A DNA stretch of 64,000 nucleotides, from contig JAQWNF010000037.1 of the NCBI GenBank assembly GCA_029246415.1, positions 1-64,000 on the forward strand. Direction: 5' to 3'. The stretch comes from Glaciecola sp. Lineage in GTDB: Bacteria > Pseudomonadota > Gammaproteobacteria > Enterobacterales > Alteromonadaceae. This document shows positions 28,683 to 39,356 of this stretch, piece after piece; position 1 is the first letter of the stretch, and the number at the start of each line of letters is the position of its first letter. Under the pieces are notes generated by a model that was given only the letters and a program-made list of their open reading frames with translations, was not told where the DNA came from and did no database searches. The position numbers were made by a program, and so were the translations under genes.

Positions 28683-29531
28683 ATGATCAAAGCGATTGAG
28701 TACGCTTCATTTGCGTCGGATGTGTTTGTCTTGCCGACTGCTGTCACCAAAATACAATCCTTGATGAAAGATGATTCTTCCTCGATGGATGACTTTGCCA
28801 GTGTGGTTAAGTTTGATCCTACGTTATCGGCACAATTAATAAAAATTGTGAATAGCCCGCTGTACAATTTTCGTAACCCCGTAGATTCTATTACGCATGC
28901 TGTAAAAATCCTAGGCACCAAAGCGGTGTATGATCTTGCTGTAGGTTATGGGGTTAGCGCAGCGTTTACTGAAATGGATAAAAACACGATTGATTTAGAG
29001 CGTTATTGGGAGTACTCAGTACGCACGGGCTTGTTTGCTAAATATTGGGCCGAAAAGCTATCTCTGCATGAGCCTGAGCGCTTTTTTACTGCTGGATTGT
29101 TGCATAACATAGGTGAGTTAGTCGTGGTGCGTAAAACTCCAGAAACTGCTTTATCTTGTTCGCGTTTTCGTACCGACCAACAGCCTTGGGAAAAGCAAAA
29201 TGAAATCATGGGCTACACGTATAAAGATATCACTGAGAGTTTATTAAGAGTTTGGGGGTTCCCACCCGGGATCATTGAATGTATAAAGCCCATTCATGAC
29301 TCGCCACAAACCATAGGTTCAATTGACAGCAAAGTCATGCAGTTAGCTTATCATCAAGCGTTATTAGAAACTTATCCGTTATTCATGAACGATATTACGG
29401 AATTACCAGAACAATATGCTTTTTCAATTGGAATAAGCGCGAAAGCGTTGGATGACTCAATTGAGTATAACCGTTTTCGCGTGCTAACTATCGTCAGTTT
29501 ATTTATGACTAATAGCTTCGTATCTATATGA
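28683..29531 (+). CDS. HDOD-domain protein
   Basis: A 282-aa protein that is essentially one HDOD domain: early LPTAVTKIQSL, then VVKFDPTLSAQLIKIVNSPLY, the SITHAVKILGTKAVYDLAV helix region, and the HD-like LLHNIGELVV. HDOD proteins lack the full metal-binding HD set and serve as signalling scaffolds. There is no attached receiver, GGDEF or EAL domain. It stands alone between the PanE-like gene and a convergent thioesterase, so its partner is not visible. Confidence 0.88.
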   Translation: MIKAIEYASFASDVFVLPTAVTKIQSLMKDDSSSMDDFASVVKFDPTLSAQLIKIVNSPLYNFRNPVDSITHAVKILGTKAVYDLAVGYGVSAAFTEMDKNTIDLERYWEYSVRTGLFAKYWAEKLSLHEPERFFTAGLLHNIGELVVVRKTPETALSCSRFRTDQQPWEKQNEIMGYTYKDITESLLRVWGFPPGIIECIKPIHDSPQTIGSIDSKVMQLAYHQALLETYPLFMNDITELPEQYAFSIGISAKALDDSIEYNRFRVLTIVSLFMTNSFVSI

Positions 29532-29591
29532 TGATCTATAAGCTATATTTTTCAGTCAGTAAGTTATATAAAACACACATGATGCTAGTAG

Positions 29592-30395
29592 TTAATCAAA
29601 CACACCGACACGTTGGCGGCTAATAGCAATCAGTTCGCCACGTTTGTTCCAAATATTCGCCTCGGTAATACCATAGCCATGTTCTGCTTGGCGAGTAATG
29701 TCATGATAGGCAAACCAATCCTCACTCGTATATTGGGTATCACTTTCTAAAAACTCCACGTTCCAGTTTATGGTGCTAGCAGGGGTTGGCCATTTTAACA
29801 TTTGAATTAAAGTCGGTGGATAGGCATCCAACAAACCAACTAAATGCGCAAAGGTAAACGGAGTGGTTGGTTTTTTAAATCTTAACCAGCCTTTATAATG
29901 CGCCGTCTTTTGACCCGTAAATGGTACGCCGCCATCTTGGATCGCTAAATCAAATTGACGCAGAAATTTGGGTGTCACTTTGGGAATAGGGGGAATGAAC
30001 GTCGCCTTTTTAGGTAGACTGAAATCATGCGAGTCAACGTTTTTGACAACGACTTTAGATTCTCTATTTTTGGCAAAACACGCTTGTAATACAACACAGT
30101 TTTTACCATTTTGTTTGGCCATGGCAAGTAACTGAGACACATTACGTCCAACTCGCAGTTCAGTCACTTCAACAGTAAACGGTTCATCACACAATAATGG
30201 GCCAACGAAATTGACATTCATAGTCTTAATCGGACGTATATCGCTTATCAGGTTCTGGACACAGGTAAATAATACAGCACTAGATATACCGCCATATACA
30301 GTTCGGCCTTGTGACCAATTATTGGCTATTGTGATAGAGTCAGTTTCGCCAGATAAATAGGCATAGGTTTGTTTAAGGACATCATCAAATGTCAT
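29592..30395 (-). CDS. Acyl-CoA thioesterase family protein (double hot-dog)
   Basis: A 267-aa cytoplasmic protein resembling TesB-like acyl-CoA thioesterases: an N-terminal hot-dog half (WSQGRTVYGGISSAVLF, NVNFVGPLLCDEPFTVEV, VLQACFAK) and a C-terminal half ending AEHGYGITEANIWNKRGELIAISRQR. Such enzymes hydrolyse acyl-CoA to free fatty acid and CoA; chain length is not predictable. A FadR-like operator lies 14 bases upstream of the start codon, which fits control by fatty-acid status. Confidence 0.83.
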   Translation of the reverse strand: MTFDDVLKQTYAYLSGETDSITIANNWSQGRTVYGGISSAVLFTCVQNLISDIRPIKTMNVNFVGPLLCDEPFTVEVTELRVGRNVSQLLAMAKQNGKNCVVLQACFAKNRESKVVVKNVDSHDFSLPKKATFIPPIPKVTPKFLRQFDLAIQDGGVPFTGQKTAHYKGWLRFKKPTTPFTFAHLVGLLDAYPPTLIQMLKWPTPASTINWNVEFLESDTQYTSEDWFAYHDITRQAEHGYGITEANIWNKRGELIAISRQRVGVFD

Positions 30396-30408
30396 GGGAG
30401 TTCTCTAG

Positions 30409-30425
30409 ACTGGTCAGATGTGTCC
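30409..30425 (-). promoter_or_regulatory. FadR-like operator upstream of the thioesterase gene
   Basis: ACTGGTCAGATGTGTCC, on the + strand as written, agrees with the gammaproteobacterial FadR consensus (CTGGTC-N-GA-Y-N-TGTT) at all specified positions but the last. It lies 14 bases before the start codon of the leftward thioesterase gene, where a repressor would overlap the transcription start. The match is by recollection of the consensus; the fadR gene is not in the window. Confidence 0.5.
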
Positions 30426-30577
30426 ATTATTATCTGAACAGCTACAAAATGCAACCAAACTCCAGTGATGGTTAACGATAACAAGAAGTAATTCTGTAAT
30501 TATTTGAAAATGTGTCATAGTAATCTTATATTTGTGCCATCGTGTCTTCAGGGCATGCTGTATCCTAGGAAGAAATA

Positions 30578-31375
30578 ATGACTACTATCAATTTTGCGCA
30601 TGCAAATGGATTTCCAGCCCCGTCTTATCAAACCTTTTTCAATGACTTAAAAGAAAAAGTGTCAGAGCCCATTAAGATTATTGCTAAACATCAATACGCT
30701 CATGATCCACAGTATCCGATAGTTAATAATTGGGAGCATCAAGTTTCTGAACTTGTTGATTATATTAAGCAAACCGCGAGCGAACCAGTCATTGGTATTG
30801 GCCATAGTTTTGGTGCAGTCATTACGTATATTGCAGCTTGTCGGGAACCGTCGTTATTTAAAGCCATAGTATTGTGTGATCCACCTTTGATGACAGGTAT
30901 CGGTGGTAGTATGTTTGAAGGTTTTAAAATGTTCGGCCTAATGGACCATGTAACCCCAGCAAAGCGCACCAAACAGCGGAAACAACGCTGGGATTTAGGT
31001 GAAGATATTAGTCAGTATTTTTCGCACAAATCATTGTTCAAACATTTTGAGCCGCAATGCATTAGTGACTATGTGGCAAGTGCCACACAAATTGTGGGAG
31101 ATGTGCAACAGCTGACATATAACGTCGATGTTGAGGTGGGGATATTTAGAACCATACCGACCAATCTGCATAAGTATTATGGTCAATGTAAAGTACCCGG
31201 TTTATTACTCACAGGCACACATACTAACGTCACTTTACCGATATTTGTAAGACCGTTTATGAAAGGTAATGCGAATATAAAACAAGCGACAGTAAGTGGG
31301 GGACACTTATTTGTATTTGAAGAGCCGGAGTTAACTGCTGTACAAATTAGTGAATTTATACAGCAGCTAGATTAG
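30578..31375 (+). CDS. Alpha/beta hydrolase
   Basis: A 265-aa soluble alpha/beta hydrolase. It starts INFAHANGFPAPSYQTF, with an oxyanion-type HANG turn, has the nucleophile elbow GIGHSFGAVI (Ser about residue 79), and a C-terminal GGHLFVFEEP with the likely catalytic His. The substrate is unknown; the HANGFPA opening is common in esterase-like proteins of marine gammaproteobacteria. GGAAGAAATA precedes the ATG. It converges on glgC with only nine bases between stops. Confidence 0.85.
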   Translation: MTTINFAHANGFPAPSYQTFFNDLKEKVSEPIKIIAKHQYAHDPQYPIVNNWEHQVSELVDYIKQTASEPVIGIGHSFGAVITYIAACREPSLFKAIVLCDPPLMTGIGGSMFEGFKMFGLMDHVTPAKRTKQRKQRWDLGEDISQYFSHKSLFKHFEPQCISDYVASATQIVGDVQQLTYNVDVEVGIFRTIPTNLHKYYGQCKVPGLLLTGTHTNVTLPIFVRPFMKGNANIKQATVSGGHLFVFEEPELTAVQISEFIQQLD

Positions 31376-31384
31376 CAAGCAGAC

Positions 31385-32659
31385 TTAAGCAGTAGGTGTT
31401 GATGAAGCCGCTAAGGCTTCCAACATATCGGGTGTGACCAATACAACGCCTGCGCTCGAAACTCTAAAACCTCTTGCTCGGTCATCATCGTGGTTAACCC
31501 CAATTTCCATACCTGCAGGAATAATACAACCGCGGTCAAGTACTGCTTTTTTGATGGTACAGTGGCGACCCACTTCAACATTCGGCAGCATCACGGCTTC
31601 TTCAATATACGAATAAGAATGAACTCGTACATTAGAAAAACATAAACTGCGTTTTAATAACGAACCAGAAATAATACAACCACCTGAGACAACTGAGTTG
31701 ATAGCTTGACCACGACGGTCATCGCTATCCCAGACAAATTTTGCTGGTGGAAGTTGTTCTTGATAAGTCCAAATTGGCCATTCTTCATCATATAAGTTAA
31801 GCGCTGGCACTGGCTCAACGAGCTCCATATTCGCTTCCCAGAAGCTATCAATAGTACCCACATCGCGCCAATAGTTGTTCTTTTCACCAAGACCAAATTC
31901 AAAGGCATTAACCTTTTGTTCTTTGATAATTGCAGGAATAATGTCTTTTCCAAAATCACGTTGTGAGTCTTTGGTTTGTGAATCTTTTTCGAGCTGTTCA
32001 AATAAAAATTCAGTATCGAAGATATAGTTTCCCATCGAGGCTAGGCAATTTTCAGGATCATCTGCTAATGGAGCTGGTACTTCCGGCTTTTCAGTAAAGC
32101 TGGTGATACTATTGTTTTCATCTACAGCCATGACACCAAAGGCACCGGCAGCTTCTGCACAGGGTACACGCATGCAAGATACTGTCATTTTTGCACCAGA
32201 TTCAACATGCTTAGCAAGCATATTTCCGTAGTCCATACGATAAATGTGATCACCAGATAAAATCATGACATATTTTGGTAATTCATCACGGATGATATCG
32301 ATATTTTGATAGACCGCATCAGCTGTACCTTGATACCAATCATCAGAAAAACGCTGCGAGGCGGGTAAAATCTCAATAGATTCGCCTAGTTCTTTTTTAA
32401 AGTGACCCCAACCACGGACTACGTGGCGTATCAATGAATGTGATTTATATTGTGATAAAATCCCAATTCGACGAATACCAGAGTTAATACAGTTTGATAA
32501 TGGAAAATCGATAATTCTGAATTTACCACCAAAGTATACGGCTGGTTTAGCGCGCCATTGGGTTAATTCATGCAGACGTGAACCTCGTCCTCCAGCAAGT
32601 ACAAGTGCGTATGTATCGCGAGTTAAATTACTGATATAACGAGGGCTATTGTTAGGCAT
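31385..32659 (-). CDS. glgC: Glucose-1-phosphate adenylyltransferase (ADP-glucose pyrophosphorylase)
   Basis: Makes ADP-glucose for glycogen. It is 424 aa, standard for the bacterial homotetramer. The N-terminal nucleotidyltransferase domain has [25 protein letters not shown] and [12 protein letters not shown]. The central [11 protein letters not shown] carries the Lys that contacts glucose-1-phosphate, and the C-terminal left-handed beta-helix begins near [12 protein letters not shown]. No other glg gene is adjacent. It has a good promoter of its own (32684-32713). Confidence 0.96.
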   Translation of the reverse strand: MPNNSPRYISNLTRDTYALVLAGGRGSRLHELTQWRAKPAVYFGGKFRIIDFPLSNCINSGIRRIGILSQYKSHSLIRHVVRGWGHFKKELGESIEILPASQRFSDDWYQGTADAVYQNIDIIRDELPKYVMILSGDHIYRMDYGNMLAKHVESGAKMTVSCMRVPCAEAAGAFGVMAVDENNSITSFTEKPEVPAPLADDPENCLASMGNYIFDTEFLFEQLEKDSQTKDSQRDFGKDIIPAIIKEQKVNAFEFGLGEKNNYWRDVGTIDSFWEANMELVEPVPALNLYDEEWPIWTYQEQLPPAKFVWDSDDRRGQAINSVVSGGCIISGSLLKRSLCFSNVRVHSYSYIEEAVMLPNVEVGRHCTIKKAVLDRGCIIPAGMEIGVNHDDDRARGFRVSSAGVVLVTPDMLEALAASSTPTA

Positions 32660-32683
32660 GACTGGTTCCTTGTGTGCTAACAG

Positions 32684-32713
32684 ATAATATTAAATAAGTG
32701 TATAATATTTCAA
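32684..32713 (-). promoter_or_regulatory. glgC promoter
   Basis: On the minus strand: TTGAAA (32713-32708), an 18-bp spacer, then TATTAT (32689-32684), each a five-of-six match to consensus. The leader to the glgC start codon is about 18-20 nt, long enough for the AAGGAACC ribosome-binding site. Confidence 0.55.
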
Positions 32714-32789
32714 TACCTGATACTAGTTAAAATTAAGTTAACAGTATAAAAAAAATAATATCTGCCAGAGACTTAGCGACAATTTATTG

Positions 32790-33677
32790 TTAACGCATTG
32801 CGATATTTACTGCTGATGCTGGCGGGATTTTTAGTGTATGTAAAATCGGTTTACTGGCTGCAATTAAGGCAGGTAAGTCAATGCCTGAGTGCATTCCCAT
32901 GCCATTGAGCATGTATACTAAATCTTCTGTTGCTAAATTGCCACTTGCGCCATGAGCATAAGGACAACCGCCGAGACCGGCTGCACTAGTATCAACAATT
33001 CTTACACCAGCATTAATTGCCGTTAATACATTCGCTAACGCTTGTCCGTAGGTATTGTGAAAATGTACGGCTAATTTATTGATAGGCACTTCGGTGCTAA
33101 CTGCTGAAATTAGTGCTTGTGTTTGTGTGGGTGAACCTACACCTATAGTGTCGCCTAATGAAATTTCATAACAACCTAGTTCATATAATTGTTTAGCGAT
33201 ATTAACCACATCGCGTAGTGGTACTTCTCCTGAATACGGGCAGCCCATAACGGTAGACACATATCCGCGAACAGGTATTGAATGTGCTTGCGCATAGGTA
33301 ATAACAGGGATAAAGCGTTCGATGCTTTGGGCGATAGTGCAATTGATATTCTTTTGGGTAAATGCTTCTGATGCTGCTCCAAATATGGCTATTTCATCTG
33401 CGCCACAAGCAATTGCTTGCTCTACGCCATGTATATTAGGCGTTAATGCTGAGTAAGTGACATCCGATTGTCTATTGAGTTGTGTTAACACCGCATCCGA
33501 GTTGGCCATCTGCGGTACCCATTTAGGAGAGACAAAACTCCCGACTTCAATCCGTTTGCAACCTGCTTGTGCTAATGCTTCTATAAACTGTATTTTATCG
33601 GTGGTACTTAAACACGTAGCTTCGTTTTGTAGACCGTCACGAGGCCCGACTTCGACGATTGATATTGAATCACTCAT
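32790..33677 (-). CDS. liuE: Hydroxymethylglutaryl-CoA lyase
   Basis: Splits HMG-CoA into acetoacetate and acetyl-CoA, the last step of the liu pathway. It is 295 aa with the TIM-barrel HMGL signature: VEVGPRDGLQNE at the start (metal and acid-base residues), GDTIGVGSPTQ, HFHNTYGQALAN, and the flexible-loop Cys in GLGGCPYAHGASGN. It is the last gene of the operon; its ATG overlaps the liuD stop by four bases. Also called mvaB in other species. Confidence 0.95.
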   Translation of the reverse strand: MSDSISIVEVGPRDGLQNEATCLSTTDKIQFIEALAQAGCKRIEVGSFVSPKWVPQMANSDAVLTQLNRQSDVTYSALTPNIHGVEQAIACGADEIAIFGAASEAFTQKNINCTIAQSIERFIPVITYAQAHSIPVRGYVSTVMGCPYSGEVPLRDVVNIAKQLYELGCYEISLGDTIGVGSPTQTQALISAVSTEVPINKLAVHFHNTYGQALANVLTAINAGVRIVDTSAAGLGGCPYAHGASGNLATEDLVYMLNGMGMHSGIDLPALIAASKPILHTLKIPPASAVNIAMR

Positions 33678-35740
33678 ATATCTTCCTCGGCGATGAAATT
33701 GACAACTGTTGCACCGCCAGAGACCAGCGCACCCGCTGCAAAATATACTTCTGTTATTTTACCATCATTAGGAGCGACTATATTATGCTCCATTTTCATC
33801 GCTTCAATGATCATAACCGTTTCACCTTTTTTTATTTGGCATGGCGGCGTAATAGGAATATGCACAACGGTGCCATTCATAGGCGCAGTAAAAGCATGTT
33901 CTTGTGCACCGGATTGAACACCGTGATCAGCTTGTACTATTGTGAGTGTGTATTGTTGGCCTGAATGTAAAACACTCCATTGATCTTCTGCAAACTGACA
34001 TGCATACATAGGTATGCGCTGCTCATCTATCGACGCAATATAATGATGTTGTTGCGTTGAAGGCTCAACCGATACTTGATAGCTTTTGTCATCATTAGCA
34101 AGAATTTTGATGGAGTGTCGTCGTTCTTGTATTTGACTATCATTGGTAATATTGAGCGTGAAAATTCCTGTTGTATCACTATTTGATTTAGTATTAGTTT
34201 CGGCATTGACCTGTACTTGTAACAACTGCGAGTGGGCAAGGTTGCTACGCCAATAGGCAGGTATGTTTGCGTTAATACTATGTGCAACAGTTTGCGCTTG
34301 TTGGCGTTTTTGTTGCGCTGCGTATTCAGAGCCTGTAATTAAACCTGCAAAAGCCACAATTACCTGTGGTGGAGGTGTAAATTTTTGGGGTAATAAATGT
34401 TCGGTATGGTCTGCAATAAAATGAGTACTGACTTTACCGGTAACAAATGCAGGATGGGCCAATATATCCTGTAAAAAACGTAAGTTGGTCGTAATCCCAG
34501 CAATAAAAAACTGCTGCAATGCGTGTTGGCAACGTTGTAATGCTTCTTGGCGATCGCGTCCTTTGCAGATCAACTTGGCAAACATAGGATCGTAGTATAT
34601 ACCGATTTCATCACCTTGTATGACGCCACTATCTACGCGAACATCTGAACTAGTTTCAGGAGGTAAATAGGCTCGCAACACACCTGTAGCAGGTAAAAAA
34701 TCATCTTGTGGATTTTCTGCATAGATACGTACTTCTATAGCGTGACCAGTACACGTTAATTGAGTTTGTGATTTAGGTAAAACTTGGTGGTTTGCCACAG
34801 CTATTTGCCATGCAACTAAATCTTCATTGGTGATCATTTCAGTCACAGGATGCTCGACTTGTAGGCGTGTATTCATTTCCATGAAATAAAACTCGTCATC
34901 ACAATCCAACAAAAATTCGACCGTGCCAGCTCCTACATAATCAATTGCTAAAGCAGCATTTACCGCTGCCATACCCATTCTGGCTCTTAATGTGTCACAC
35001 AAGCCTGGGGCAGGGGCTTCTTCTACAATTTTTTGATGACGGCGTTGCACAGAACAGTCTCGGTCAAACAAATACACACCATTGCCATGGCGATCGCAAA
35101 ATACCTGTACTTCGATATGGCGCGGCTGAGCAATGTATTTTTCGACTAGCATATGTGCATCAGCAAAACTCGCCATCGCTTCACGTTGAGCGGCGTCCAG
35201 TGCTGCCATAAACTGTGAGTCTTGTGCAACTATCCGCATGCCTTTGCCACCACCACCAGCAGATGCTTTTAATATAACGGGATAGCCAATCTTAGCTGCT
35301 TCAGATTGTAATCGTTGAGGGGCTTGTTCATTACCATGATAGCCAGGAACGAGTGGGACCTGTGCTTGTTGCATAATGGCTTTGGCTTGGGATTTATTGC
35401 CCATTGCTTGCAGGGCATATTCATCAGGCCCGACAAAAATGATGTTATGCTGAGCACAAGTTCGGGCAAAGTCTGCATTTTCAGATAAAAATCCATAACC
35501 AGGGTGCACCGCATCGGCTCGCGCTGAACGTGCTACCGTAATAATTTTATCACTACACAAATAACTTTGATTCACCGCTGACTCGCCTATAAACCAAGCT
35601 TCATCAGCAAGTAAAACATGCTGTGCCTGTCTATCAGCGCGAGAATATACGGCTATGGTGTGGATCCCGAGTGATTGTGCGGTACGTATAATTCGACACG
35701 CTATTTCACCACGGTTGGCAATCAACAAACGTCTAATCAT
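33674..35740 (-). CDS. liuD: Methylcrotonyl-CoA carboxylase biotin-containing subunit
   Basis: The alpha subunit that carboxylates biotin with ATP and bicarbonate for 3-methylcrotonyl-CoA carboxylase. The start is set at ATG 35740 (IRRLLIANRGEIACRI), four bases after the liuC stop and behind AGGATT; an in-frame ATG 16 codons earlier would sit inside liuC. Domains in order: biotin carboxylase N domain, ATP-grasp (KASAGGGGKGMRIV, FMEMNTRLQVEHPVTE), C domain, a linker, and a C-terminal biotinyl domain with IIEAMKMEHN. Operon position next to liuB makes this MCC rather than a general acyl-CoA carboxylase. Confidence 0.95.
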   Translation of the reverse strand: MIRRLLIANRGEIACRIIRTAQSLGIHTIAVYSRADRQAQHVLLADEAWFIGESAVNQSYLCSDKIITVARSARADAVHPGYGFLSENADFARTCAQHNIIFVGPDEYALQAMGNKSQAKAIMQQAQVPLVPGYHGNEQAPQRLQSEAAKIGYPVILKASAGGGGKGMRIVAQDSQFMAALDAAQREAMASFADAHMLVEKYIAQPRHIEVQVFCDRHGNGVYLFDRDCSVQRRHQKIVEEAPAPGLCDTLRARMGMAAVNAALAIDYVGAGTVEFLLDCDDEFYFMEMNTRLQVEHPVTEMITNEDLVAWQIAVANHQVLPKSQTQLTCTGHAIEVRIYAENPQDDFLPATGVLRAYLPPETSSDVRVDSGVIQGDEIGIYYDPMFAKLICKGRDRQEALQRCQHALQQFFIAGITTNLRFLQDILAHPAFVTGKVSTHFIADHTEHLLPQKFTPPPQVIVAFAGLITGSEYAAQQKRQQAQTVAHSINANIPAYWRSNLAHSQLLQVQVNAETNTKSNSDTTGIFTLNITNDSQIQERRHSIKILANDDKSYQVSVEPSTQQHHYIASIDEQRIPMYACQFAEDQWSVLHSGQQYTLTIVQADHGVQSGAQEHAFTAPMNGTVVHIPITPPCQIKKGETVMIIEAMKMEHNIVAPNDGKITEVYFAAGALVSGGATVVNFIAEEDI

Positions 35741-35744
35741 CAGT

Positions 35745-36533
35745 CTAATCCTGTTGCCAGTTGGCTTTACGTTTACTAAAAAACGCATTCAATCCTTCTT
35801 GGCCTTCTTCAGACACTCGAATGGTAGCGATCGTTGCTGCTGTTTTTTGCATTAATGTCTCATCGATGAATTGGCTATCACACATATCAATTAACTGCTT
35901 GGTCATAGTAAGTGCTTGGGGGCTTGCTGCACGAAACTTTTGCACAAATGTGGCTACTGTCGAGTCAAGTTCTTCTTCACAGACGTTTTCACTTAACAGG
36001 CCAATGCGCCTTGCTTGTTTAGCTGAGAACACTTCTGCAGATTGCATATAGCGTTTTGCATTACGTGCTCCGATGGCTTTAATAACATAGGGACCAATCG
36101 TGGCAGGTGTTAAGCCAAGTAAGACTTCACTTAAACAAAATTTACTTAATTTGCTGCCAACCGCTACATCACAACAAGCAATTAAGCCAATGCCACCACC
36201 AAAAGCCGCACCATTAACACGAGCGATAGTGGGTTTATTTAAGGTATACAAGTGGTGCAACATCTGTGCTAATTGCATCGCATCTTTATGGTTAGTTTCA
36301 TAGTCGTAGTTGACCATTTTTTTCATCCATTTAAGATCTGCGCCTGCACAAAATGTATTACCAGATGCTGTTAACACCACCACTCTTGCAGTGTTATCTC
36401 TATGGGCTTTGATAAATGCATCAGTAAGTTGTGCAATCATTTGTTCATTAAACGCATTATGTTTATCTGCTCTATTAAGCGTAATCGTGATCACGCCTTG
36501 AGGATCTTTTTGATATGTTATTAGTTCAGCCAT
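35745..36533 (-). CDS. liuC: Methylglutaconyl-CoA hydratase (enoyl-CoA hydratase family)
   Basis: Hydrates 3-methylglutaconyl-CoA to HMG-CoA. A 262-aa crotonase-fold protein with ITLNRADKHNAFN, the CoA-site loop FCAGADLKWMKKM and the oxyanion helix NGAAFGGGIGLIACCD. LGLTPATIGPYV carries the active-site Glu-loop region in altered form, as usual in this subgroup. Specific assignment comes from its position between liuB and liuD in a complete liu operon; sequence alone would give only enoyl-CoA hydratase. Confidence 0.92.
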   Translation of the reverse strand: MAELITYQKDPQGVITITLNRADKHNAFNEQMIAQLTDAFIKAHRDNTARVVVLTASGNTFCAGADLKWMKKMVNYDYETNHKDAMQLAQMLHHLYTLNKPTIARVNGAAFGGGIGLIACCDVAVGSKLSKFCLSEVLLGLTPATIGPYVIKAIGARNAKRYMQSAEVFSAKQARRIGLLSENVCEEELDSTVATFVQKFRAASPQALTMTKQLIDMCDSQFIDETLMQKTAATIATIRVSEEGQEGLNAFFSKRKANWQQD

Positions 36534-36566
36534 GTGGATTATCTCTATCAGTTAATTTGCTGGAGG

Positions 36567-38183
36567 TTACATTCTAAATACACCAAATTGCGTATCTGCA
36601 ATTGGTGCATTCAAGGCGATATGTAAACTCATCGACAGCACAATTCGAGTATCTGCGGGATCAATGACCCCATCATCCCACAAGCGTGCTGACGCATAGT
36701 AGGGATGTCCTTGATGTTCATAATCGTCAATAATAGGTTGTCTGAATGCCGCTTGTTCTGCTTGACTCCATGCTGGCTGGTTAGTCTGTTGACACTGATC
36801 GGATTTGACTTGAGCTAATACGCCAGCAGCCTGCTCGCCGCCCATAACAGATATACGCGCATTGGGCCACATAAATAAGAACCGTGGATCATAAGCGCGA
36901 CCGCACATCCCGTAGTTACCAGCACCAAATGATCCGCCAATTAATACGGTTAGTTTAGGTACCTTTGCACAAGCTACGGCTGTTACCATTTTAGCGCCAT
37001 GTTTGGCAATTCCACCGGCCTCATATTGTTGACCAACCATAAATCCAGTGATGTTTTGTAGAAAAACTAATGGGATCTTTCGCTGTGCACACAGTTCTAT
37101 AAAATGTGCGCCTTTTTGTGCAGATTCAGAAAAAAGTATACCGTTGTTTGCTACTATGCCTACCATAAAGCCATCAATCCGGGCAAAGCCAGTGATCAAA
37201 GTTGTACCATAAAGGGCTTTAAACTCTTGAAAAGCAGAGTCATCAACAATACGTGCAATAATTTCTCGGACATCATAAGTTTGACGCGCATCTTTTGGAA
37301 TAATTCCGTAGATTTCACTAGCAGCGTAACGCGGTGCAATGCTTGCTGTTCGGTCAATATAGGTTGGTTTAGGGCGATTGAGTTGGCGCACAACATCTCT
37401 GGCTATGCTCAATGCATGATGATCATTGTTAGCTAAATGGTCAACCACGCCAGAGGTACGACAATGAACATCGCCACCGCCTAAGTCTTCGGCGCTAACC
37501 ACTTCACCTGTGGCCGCTTTGACTAAAGGTGGACCACCTAAAAAAATCGTGCCTTGCTCTTTGACGATAATAGATTCATCAGCCATTGCAGGTACATAGG
37601 CACCACCGGCGGTACAAGACCCCATGACAATCGCTATTTGGGGAATATTTTGCGCCGACATATTGGCTTGATTAAAAAATATACGTCCAAAATGCTCTTT
37701 ATCGGGAAATACTTCATCTTGGCGTGGTAAATTAGCGCCGCCAGAGTCGACTAAGTACACACACGGCAAATGATTTTCTGCAGCTATAGTTTGTGCTCTT
37801 AAGTGTTTTTTAACAGTAAGAGGGTAGTAAGTTCCGCCTTTGACTGTTGCATCATTGGCTACGATCATACATAAAGTACCACTGACCCAACCAATACCCG
37901 CGACAACACCGGCACATGGCACTTCATTATCATACATATGTAATGCAGCAAGTTGCCCAATCTCTAAGAATGCGGAACCAGGATCAAGGAGTGCATCAAT
38001 GCGATCGCGTACCAGTAATTTGCCTCTGCCTGCATGTTTAGCTCGCGCTGACTCACTTCCACCTAGTGCTTGTGCTGCGACTGTGGCACGTAAATCATCA
38101 ACTTGTTGTTGCATGTGCGCTGCATTTTCTGAAAATTGCGCAGAGTTCACTTGAACAGATGATACAAATGATGAATGACTCAT
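36567..38183 (-). CDS. liuB: Methylcrotonyl-CoA carboxylase carboxyltransferase subunit
   Basis: The beta subunit that moves the carboxyl group from biotin to 3-methylcrotonyl-CoA. A 538-aa tandem crotonase-like carboxyltransferase: [20 protein letters not shown] at the N side, [30 protein letters not shown], and in the second half [26 protein letters not shown] and [19 protein letters not shown], all typical of MCC-beta. It follows liuA by two bases. Confidence 0.95.
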   Translation of the reverse strand: MSHSSFVSSVQVNSAQFSENAAHMQQQVDDLRATVAAQALGGSESARAKHAGRGKLLVRDRIDALLDPGSAFLEIGQLAALHMYDNEVPCAGVVAGIGWVSGTLCMIVANDATVKGGTYYPLTVKKHLRAQTIAAENHLPCVYLVDSGGANLPRQDEVFPDKEHFGRIFFNQANMSAQNIPQIAIVMGSCTAGGAYVPAMADESIIVKEQGTIFLGGPPLVKAATGEVVSAEDLGGGDVHCRTSGVVDHLANNDHHALSIARDVVRQLNRPKPTYIDRTASIAPRYAASEIYGIIPKDARQTYDVREIIARIVDDSAFQEFKALYGTTLITGFARIDGFMVGIVANNGILFSESAQKGAHFIELCAQRKIPLVFLQNITGFMVGQQYEAGGIAKHGAKMVTAVACAKVPKLTVLIGGSFGAGNYGMCGRAYDPRFLFMWPNARISVMGGEQAAGVLAQVKSDQCQQTNQPAWSQAEQAAFRQPIIDDYEHQGHPYYASARLWDDGVIDPADTRIVLSMSLHIALNAPIADTQFGVFRM

Positions 38184-38185
38184 GG

Positions 38186-39355
38186 TTATTTAGATTCCTG
38201 AAACAGCTCTCGACCAATCAACATGCGTCGAATTTCTGATGTACCGGCACCGATTTCATATAATTTGGCATCACGTAAAATACGACCGGTAGGGTATTCA
38301 TTGATGTATCCATTGCCACCTAACAATTGAATCGCATCCAACGCTAACTTAGTGGCTAATTCTGCTGAATATAATATTGCGCCAGCTGCATCTTTGCGTG
38401 TCGTTTCGCCACGGTCGCACGATTTCGCGACAGTATATACATAGGCGCGTGCAGCATTCATTTGGGTATACATATCTGCGACTTTGCCTTGTACCAGCTG
38501 AAACTGACCAATGGATTGGCCGAATTGTTGACGGTCGTGAATGTAAGGTACCACCATATCCATACTGGCTTGCATTAGACCGAGAGGACCGCCTGATAAA
38601 ACCAGCCGTTCATAATCGAGGCCAGACATGAGGACTTTTACGCCACCACCGACTTCACCTAAGATATTAGCTGCAGGAATAACACAATTTTCAAACACCA
38701 GCTCGCAAGTATTGGAGCTGCGCATGCCAAGTTTATCGAGTTTTTGCGCTTGGCTAAAACCTGGTGTGCCTTTTTCAACAATAAACGCGGTGATCCCTTT
38801 GGAGCCTGCGGTTATGTCCGTTTTGGCATAGATCACAAAAACGTGCGCATCGGGACCATTGGTGATCCACATCTTGTTGCCATTTAGTACGTACTGTTCC
38901 CCTTGCTTTTCCGCACGTAATTTCATACTCACTACATCAGAGCCAGCATTAGGCTCACTCATTGCCAACGCACCTATATGTTCGCCCGAGACTAACTTGG
39001 GTAAATAAGCTGACCGCTGTGCAGGTGTCCCATTTTTATAAATTTGATTTACACATAGATTAGAATGCGCCCCATAGCTAAGACCAATGCCACCAGAAGC
39101 TCGAGAAATCTCCTCCATTGCCACAGTATGAGCAAGGTAGCCCATATCGACGCCACCAAACTCCTCACTGACAGTGATCCCTAATAAACCGAGATCGCCC
39201 ATTTTCCGCCATAATTGATTCGGAAATTGATTATCGGCATCGGCTTGAGCGGCTAATGGTGCAATTTCACATTGCGCAAATTGATACACACTTTCGCGTA
39301 ACATATCGATATCTTCACCTAAACCAAAATTTAGGGTTGGGTAGGGCGTATTCAT
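38186..39355 (-). CDS. liuA: Isovaleryl-CoA dehydrogenase
   Basis: An FAD enzyme oxidising isovaleryl-CoA to 3-methylcrotonyl-CoA and feeding electrons to ETF. Its 389 aa have the acyl-CoA dehydrogenase signatures [18 protein letters not shown] and [20 protein letters not shown], with the late [34 protein letters not shown] matches the IVD branch, where the catalytic Glu lies in this helix region. It is the first enzyme gene after liuR, one base separating them. Confidence 0.95.
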   Translation of the reverse strand: MNTPYPTLNFGLGEDIDMLRESVYQFAQCEIAPLAAQADADNQFPNQLWRKMGDLGLLGITVSEEFGGVDMGYLAHTVAMEEISRASGGIGLSYGAHSNLCVNQIYKNGTPAQRSAYLPKLVSGEHIGALAMSEPNAGSDVVSMKLRAEKQGEQYVLNGNKMWITNGPDAHVFVIYAKTDITAGSKGITAFIVEKGTPGFSQAQKLDKLGMRSSNTCELVFENCVIPAANILGEVGGGVKVLMSGLDYERLVLSGGPLGLMQASMDMVVPYIHDRQQFGQSIGQFQLVQGKVADMYTQMNAARAYVYTVAKSCDRGETTRKDAAGAILYSAELATKLALDAIQLLGGNGYINEYPTGRILRDAKLYEIGAGTSEIRRMLIGRELFQESK

Positions 39356-39356
39356 C

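Noticed and set aside
31654-32001. 115-codon minus-strand frame within glgC
   Set aside because: Same-strand, different-frame shadow of glgC; the glgC frame encodes all family motifs.
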